In this document: piece by piece, positions 58,406 through 64,000 of the stretch | How positions within the stretch are numbered: the stretch's first letter is position 1 | How the letters are laid out: every line of letters starts with the position of its first letter | NCBI GenBank assembly: GCA_948567375.1 | Contig: OX419757.1 | Location: 13,654,974-13,718,973, forward strand | Direction of reading: 5' to 3' | DNA length: 64,000 nucleotides | Source of the DNA: Lunularia cruciata | Taxonomy: Eukaryota > Streptophyta > Marchantiopsida > Lunulariales > Lunulariaceae | Position numbers and translations under genes: made by a program | The notes under the pieces: generated by a model | Database searches by the model: none | The model's input: the letters and a program-made list of their open reading frames with translations, nothing else | Told to the model about the DNA's origin: nothing

Positions 58406-58880
58406 GGTTGAAGTTGCATTTCAGATGGTAGTACATGTGCTATATAGTAGTGGAGGTTGATATAGCTAATAGCGAATAGTAATAGAATAGAAGTTAAGGT
58501 TAGCACAAAGTACGAGGTGGTAGTGCTAGTCAAATTTAAATAAATAAATAAATAAATAACTAAATAAATAAATAAATAAATAAACATCCTTTAATGAGAA
58601 GAATTTTATCTAGATACTAGTGATATGGTCAAGAAGGGTATGAGAATATCAGTCAAGATAGGTAAGACCGGGTAGCGACTTCAAATGCTCCATTAGTTTA
58701 GAATTTATATCCTAGGATGCAACTTATCCATTCCTTATTTCCTATAACTAAATTTGTAATATGAAGAGGTATAGAGAAATGCTTCTAGTATATTTTAATG
58801 CTCCTTGTGTTTGTAATTGATGTGTAGATTTGAATCAATTATGTGAAAGTTTTCAATAGGTTATGGCACATGCTTCCGAG
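58406..58880 (+). repeat. Copia 5' LTR (end approximate)
   Basis: The start GGTTGAAGTTGC corresponds to TGTTGAAATTGC at 62177, and a shared CCATTAGTTTAG lies 283-284 bp in from both starts. It contains a tetranucleotide microsatellite that the 3' LTR lacks. Confidence 0.65.
58537..58584. repeat. (TAAA)n microsatellite inside the copia 5' LTR
   Basis: About eleven AAAT/TAAA units with one interruption (AACT). Absent from the 3' LTR, so it expanded after insertion. Confidence 0.9.
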
Positions 58881-59689
58881 AGTAATAGAAGACTATTTTT
58901 CTTGTGAAATTTAAGATAGATCAAGAGACTAGAAGAAATCTCAGATCTAGGAATAAATTGGGATACAATGGGGATGAGGAGCCATATGTGAGAGATATAG
59001 TATATTTTAATAGGTTTATTGGGGAGAATAACTAATTTAGAATTTTTAGATGATGATATTTTTCAAGTCAAAGAGACATATAGACAAAGACTATGGAATA
59101 AGACATAATAGATGAGGAAGTGACAACTTTGCAAAGAAAGTATAACATTGCAAAAATGAATAGATTTATGCAGCTACATAAAAGAAATATTTACAAGATT
59201 GATCAATTGTAAAATTGCAAACTAGATGTGGAGTAGAATGATTATGTTGTCCGAGCAACTTGGTTCCAATAGCAAGTGCATTCTTGGATAGAGATTCTTT
59301 CAGTTACAAATGAATCAAAAGAAAAGATAGCATGTTTTGTTAGCCAAGTAGAAATTCAGGCTAGTCAGTTAAGTAACCTTGGTATAAAAATAGATGATTC
59401 TTCCCCAAGATTATTTGTAGTATACTAATATTTTCCTATATAATAACAGCATGAGAAGACAAGGAAAGGAATTTAGGAGAGAAAGCCTTTCTAGTTATTA
59501 ATAGAAGAAATAATGGAGGTAGTTGTGATGGAAAGGCTCAAAAGAAGATAGACATTTCTTGAGTAAAGAAAAAAATGATATAACAAGTGCAAAAAAAGAT
59601 GTGCATTGTGCAAGAGAATGCAATAGTATAAAAATCTCCCAAGAAGAAAGTTATGTAATGTAACTGATCTTAGAAATCAAGCAAATACT

Positions 59690-62170
59690 CTAACAATGTA
59701 TGTTATTGCATTTTCTGCTAGTGCTAACTTTGCCACAAGTTTGGATGAACATCTAGACAAAGATGTTCCATATGCTAATGGAGGAGCTTTTGAGCACATG
59801 ACCAACAGACAAGAGTGGTTCCAAAATTTTAAGAAGATTGAAGGAGGGACCTGCAAATGTATGTTGTAGACAACCATAAATTTTGGGTTGTTAGAATGGA
59901 AGACATTCTGATTTCTTAAACGATTGGTGCAAGAAGACTAGGAGTTATCAGAGGAGTTCTCTATGTTCTTGGGTTAAAGCAAAACCTGTTCAACACTGGT
60001 CAAGCTGTGGACAAAAACATCCAAAACACTACATCAAAGAAGGCTACTACATAGAGAAAGATAGAGTGGTGGTAATGATGGGTGTGAATGATTCAAAGTT
60101 TTACAAACTTTAGATCAAAGTTACCAAGATAGGTAACATCTCCCAAACTAACTTTATTGTTGCAAGCAAGGGGAAGAGTTAGAAGCTAGAAAAGAGTGTC
60201 TAAATTATGCATTACAATCTGATATACACTAGGAATGTGAAGAGGGAAGGAGTAGAGGGTCTCAATTTGAAACTAAAAGAGCTTGATAGTTAAAAGTATT
60301 TCTATTGTGATGGATGTACTCTAGGAAAGCAATGTAGATTACCTTTGCAAAATTCATCAAAAAGAAGGACAAATAAAAGGTTGGAGATTTCTTTCATAAT
60401 TGGTTTTTTGTGGTCTTATGGGCATTAGCTTAATAGGAGGATTGAGATATTATCACCTTTTTGAGGATGATACTAGTGGTTCCAAATTTTTATTTTCTTG
60501 AAAAAAGTCATAAACTCTATCTACTTCCAAAGACTCCATAGAATGCAATGTAGAGTGAAGATCAAGAAACTATGATATGATAAAAGAGATGAATATATTA
60601 GGAAGGAATTTTTGGTCTTGTAAGGAGTGTTGGCTAGTCCTTGCACTCCAAAAAAAATGATATTTCACAGAGAGATCGTAGAATAGTGTTGAGGCAGCAA
60701 GAATCATATTTCTTTCTAACAAGTTGGCTAGAGAGTTGTAAGTAGACTTAATAAGAGCTATTACACATATTTTGAATAGAGTTGTCAATAGAGTTAGAGA
60801 GAAAACTCCCTAGGAACTTTGGTACGGAATAAAGCAAAAAATTCCACATTTGAGAACTTTTTATTGCTCTGTCATTTTGTAAACATCCAAGTGTGTGAAA
60901 CAAAAAATTGATCCAATGGAGGAGGCTACAAAAGAATCAGAAAATGAGACCAACATCTGTCCACTTCCAGAAAAAGAATGAAGACAATCAATATGTAGAA
61001 CCTAACTTGCAAATGAGCTCAACTTCAACAAGTAAATTGGAGAAAATTGCAAAAGTGGGAGAATGAGAGAAACAACACAAAGATTGAATGAATAGGATTA
61101 TGATAAGGTATCTCAAGATAGAAGGCTAGACTTGTAGCAAAGAGATATTCACAATTTTGAGGGAATCCACTGTGAAGAGACATTTACTCTATAATCAAGT
61201 TTGATGTCATTAGATCTATTTAGTTACTTGCAATGTAACGCATGTAGATAGCTTAATTTGAAATCAAGATGGCTTTTTCAATGAAGATTTAGATGAGGAG
61301 ATTTAACTGTAGTAGCCATAAGGATATAAAGAAGTTAGAAAGGAGAAAAGTGTTTGCATATTATTGAAGAGCCTTTATGGCTTGAAGCAAGCTTCAAGGA
61401 ACTAAAATATGAATTTTGATGACTTCTTAGTGAGATATGGGTTGCAACCATCAATTCTTGATCCTGGTGTGTATTGTGGATCTTGGATGATCCTCACTAT
61501 CTTTGTAGTCAATGAATTCATTTTTGGGAAAGATAAATCACACATTGCTACCATGCCAAATTACTTTAGTAGACAATTTGAAATTGCACATGCAGAAGCA
61601 AACTGCTATGTAGGACTTCAGATCTTTTGTAATAGAGAGAATCTAAGAATCAGATTGACTCAAGAAAAAAATGGTTCAATGTTGGAAATATATATTTGGT
61701 TATTACTCCTATAGATCCAAATGTAAAACTACAATTGGAAGAAAGAAAAAAATTAGAGTACCCTATCAAGAAGCAATAGTATGTTTCATGTATGCAATGA
61801 TAGGTACAAAACTTGACATAGCAGTTAGTGGTTTCATATCCATATAATGATGGACTACTAGCTTGGAGCAGCCAATGACAAAAATGCACTATTCCGTCTA
61901 GGTTACTCCAGAAATTACAATCTGGATAAGATGGTCGAACTATAATGTACAATGACAACCAAAGTGCTATCAAGCTAGTGTACAATCTAAAATTTCACAA
62001 AATAACCAAGCAGATAAAGATTTAATATAATTATGAGAGAGAGTAGCAAGAGAACAAAATATATATTTCAGCTACATCAACAAGAATGAAATTGCAGATA
62101 TTTTTTAATAAAGCTTTACCAATAGATAAGTTTAGAAGTTTAATCAGAGTACTCTTATTTCTTCAACAAG
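59690..62170 (+). pseudogene. Copia pol remnant (protease, integrase, RT, RNase H)
   Basis: The protease-side block reads GGAFEHMTNRQEWF (canonical DSGASxHMT mutated), followed by the GVLYVLGLKQNLFNTGQ block near 59960. The GAG-pre-integrase region near 60210-60380 has YTRNVKREGVEGLN, then CDGCTLGKQCRLP. The RT part is best seen at 61370-61670 with SLYGLKQASRN, an open stretch of 101 codons (61409-61714) holding FDDFLVRYGLQ and, where YVDD is expected, FVVNEFIFG. RNase H ends near 62100. Many stops occur throughout. Confidence 0.75.
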
Positions 62171-62176
62171 TGGGAG

Positions 62177-62650
62177 TGTTGAAATTGCATTTCAGATAGT
62201 AGTACATATTTTCAGATAATAGAATATATGACATATGATAGTTGAGTTGGTATAGCTACTATGTATAGTAATAGAAGTTAGAGTTTGCATAAATCACCAA
62301 TGGCAATGTGAGTTAAAATTAGAGCAACCATTTCTTATATGTAGGTCTTATCTTTCAATATGAAGATTTCTATTAATATGCTAACAATGTAGTCAAGAAA
62401 GCTTCAATAGCAAGAAAGTGAGAGAAACCATTGCAAGAGACAAGGCCATCTCTAGTGTTCCATTAGTTTAGCATATACATACTAGCTCATGTAGAATCTA
62501 TTCTTGCTTTCATGGGACTAGATTTGTAATAAGAAGTTCATCCAAACCCAATACTTATATATGAACACAATGCTGTTCATATTTGAGCTTACCAATAGTC
62601 TTTTTCCCCATAAGCTTGTATACCATGCTGTTATACATTATCCTACTTGA
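62177..62650 (+). repeat. Copia 3' LTR (end approximate)
   Basis: It starts TGTTGAAATTGC right after the purine tract. The distal boundary is uncertain. Confidence 0.65.
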
Positions 62651-63850
62651 CTCCTGAACTTATACATAAGTACCTACCATTATTTTGGCTTTTTATCACA
62701 TGGATTTTGATTGGTTTGTTTCTGGACACGTTGGGTGTTTGTTGATGAGCATGTGAGCGTACCTTTTCCCACACTTAATTTGAGGCTGATTTTGCCTCCT
62801 TGCTATACCCTTTCACGTTGCCCTAACTCTTTTCAGGTTTTCCTTGATTCTTTGTTCTTTCCTTCTTGCATTTCACCTTTGTTGTTCCTATTTAAGTTCA
62901 CTTGTCCTTCCCCGTGCAATGCTGATGTTTCTTGATCCCCACTCATAGAAGTAACAATCTCCACTTGATTATTTCTCATTAATGTGTCCTCAATTTTATC
63001 TTTTAATGTATGTTTGTGATTTTAGGGATTTATCAAGTATGCTTTAGTTCCTCCACTCCTCTTACTCATGTTGAGTCATTTCTTTCTTGCTTGATCCTCA
63101 TCTTTTGGCTGAGACTCCTGCATTTATTTATGTGCTTGCTCTTTATTTCCATACTTCCACTTCTGTTCTTTAGTTTTTCAACATTCCCACTACCTATAAG
63201 CTACACTTTAGAGGAGCAACAAAGTTTCCTTGGCACTCATGAGTTTTCAAGCAGAAACTTGGTATGAGGGGTACTGACAATTGATTAGTTACTTTGGTAC
63301 TGCATGAGGCAATGATGAAGTTGTAGGTCTTTTTGTGGAGGTTTACTATGGCCACCTTCTGCTTCCCTTTGCTGTTTAGTGTCTCAGGACTCAAGTGTCC
63401 ATAGCACTTGTTGTGATATACTTTATATCTTGTCCTCTTACATTTTGCTCTGGTTACCTTGGTACATTTCAACCCATTTCTGCAGCCACACCATCCAATA
63501 ACTCTTGTATTGTCCCACTCCTCCATCCCTCAACTAATTCCCTCACTAGTATTTCCTTTTCTCTTTGACTGATTAATTCATGGTTTGACCTCTCTCGTCT
63601 ATAGTGTTCCTACCCAATTGCAACCCACATTCTTCATCTTTATTGTTCACACAAGGCTTACCGGTAGGTTCTTACAAAACATTTCTTATTTCTTGTAATC
63701 ATTTGCATAGATGCTCGTGATTTCATGTTTTTTACTAATCCGTTGGCCATTTATGATTCTCAATTTGTTTCAATTATACCTTTGCTGCAGGTTATATTTG
63801 CTACAAGGTACATTTGATGCATTCTACCTTAGGGTTTTAACACTACTCTA
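62651..63850. other. Pyrimidine-rich DNA, no recognised gene
   Basis: The + strand is strikingly T/C-rich. A minus-strand frame 63194-63526 (110 codons) is Cys- and Lys-rich with a CGC...KC...KCKR...NKCYG pattern; I do not recognise it. No RNA gene is visible. Confidence 0.4.
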
Positions 63851-64000
63851 TGTTGTGCATATATACATCGCTACACAACATACATCGCTGTCAACATCAT
63901 ACACTATAGAAGCACAACTCACACATAAGTCATACATAGACTCTAAAGTGCCACAATAATCAGATTGTTTACCACTCTCAACTCAACTCAACTCAGATCA
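63851..64000 (-). mobile_element. DNMT element copy 3, 3' end only (cut by the window)
   Basis: On the minus strand this is B2 (63851-63956, 106 bp, ending GCACAACA) followed by the start of A2 (from 63957). The B2-A2 order at the outer edge is the same as in copies 1 and 2. The left host flank is CTCTA; the matching duplication lies outside the window. Confidence 0.9.

Larger units (their letters stand above)
58406..62650 (+). mobile_element. Decayed Ty1/copia retrotransposon
   Basis: The element is on the + strand between LTRs starting at 58406 and 62177 that align over at least 280 bp at constant offset. The order is copia-like: gag debris, protease-like region, GAG-pre-integrase, integrase, RT, RNase H, purine tract AAGTGGGAG, 3' LTR. 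The far ends of both LTRs are not sharply defined (about 58880 and 62650). It is the only Ty1/copia element in the window and is non-functional. Confidence 0.75.

Overview
The window is nuclear DNA from a plant (streptophyte) with a large, repeat-rich, AT-rich genome. The evidence is a plant-type GH3 acyl-acid amido synthetase gene with three GT-AG introns, a proline/alanine/serine-rich secreted protein gene, chromodomain Ty3/gypsy elements with a plant initiator-Met-like primer site, Ty1/copia debris and telo-box sequence. A DNMT3-type methyltransferase carried by a retrotransposon points away from flowering plants (inference), but I cannot name the species.

Layout. 1-7.8 kb: AT-rich decayed DNA with one broken coiled-coil-like reading frame. 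7.8-26.05 kb: an old chromodomain Ty3/gypsy element ('family B', copy 1, + strand). It is split by a reverse-strand copy of a large unusual element ('DNMT element', copy 1, 10380-20943), which itself carries a solo LTR, and by an unidentified 1.35-kb insert. 26-31.3 kb: decayed DNA with a minus-strand gypsy integrase relic. 31307-41220: DNMT element copy 2 (+ strand). 41309-47768: family B copy 2, which carries a short insert packed with heat-shock-element motifs. 47.8-51.6 kb: intergenic. 51.8-54.7 kb: GH3 gene, apparently intact. 56.8-57.3 kb: AGP/extensin-like gene. 58.4-62.6 kb: decayed Ty1/copia. 63851-64000: the end of a third DNMT element, cut by the window edge.

The system of most interest is the DNMT element. 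One ancestral reading frame encodes Gag with zinc knuckles, aspartic protease, a complete DNMT3-like cytosine-5 methyltransferase, reverse transcriptase/RNase H, DDE integrase and a C-terminal PHD finger where chromoviruses carry a chromodomain. Its ends are not ordinary LTRs. Both complete copies have the split-direct-repeat order A1-internal-B1-A2-B2 (A 449-450 bp; B 106-123 bp), an order known from tyrosine-recombinase retroelements (PAT/Ngaro). Yet this element encodes a DDE integrase and is flanked by 4-bp target duplications. The B1/A2 junction looks like a stored copy of joined element ends.

Both DNMT copies are inactivated by stop codons. Those I compared arose mostly by C-to-T (or G-to-A) changes at CAG, CGA and TGG codons, as expected for DNA heavily methylated at CG and CHG sites. 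Domain assignments come from reading conserved motifs. No database search was run.
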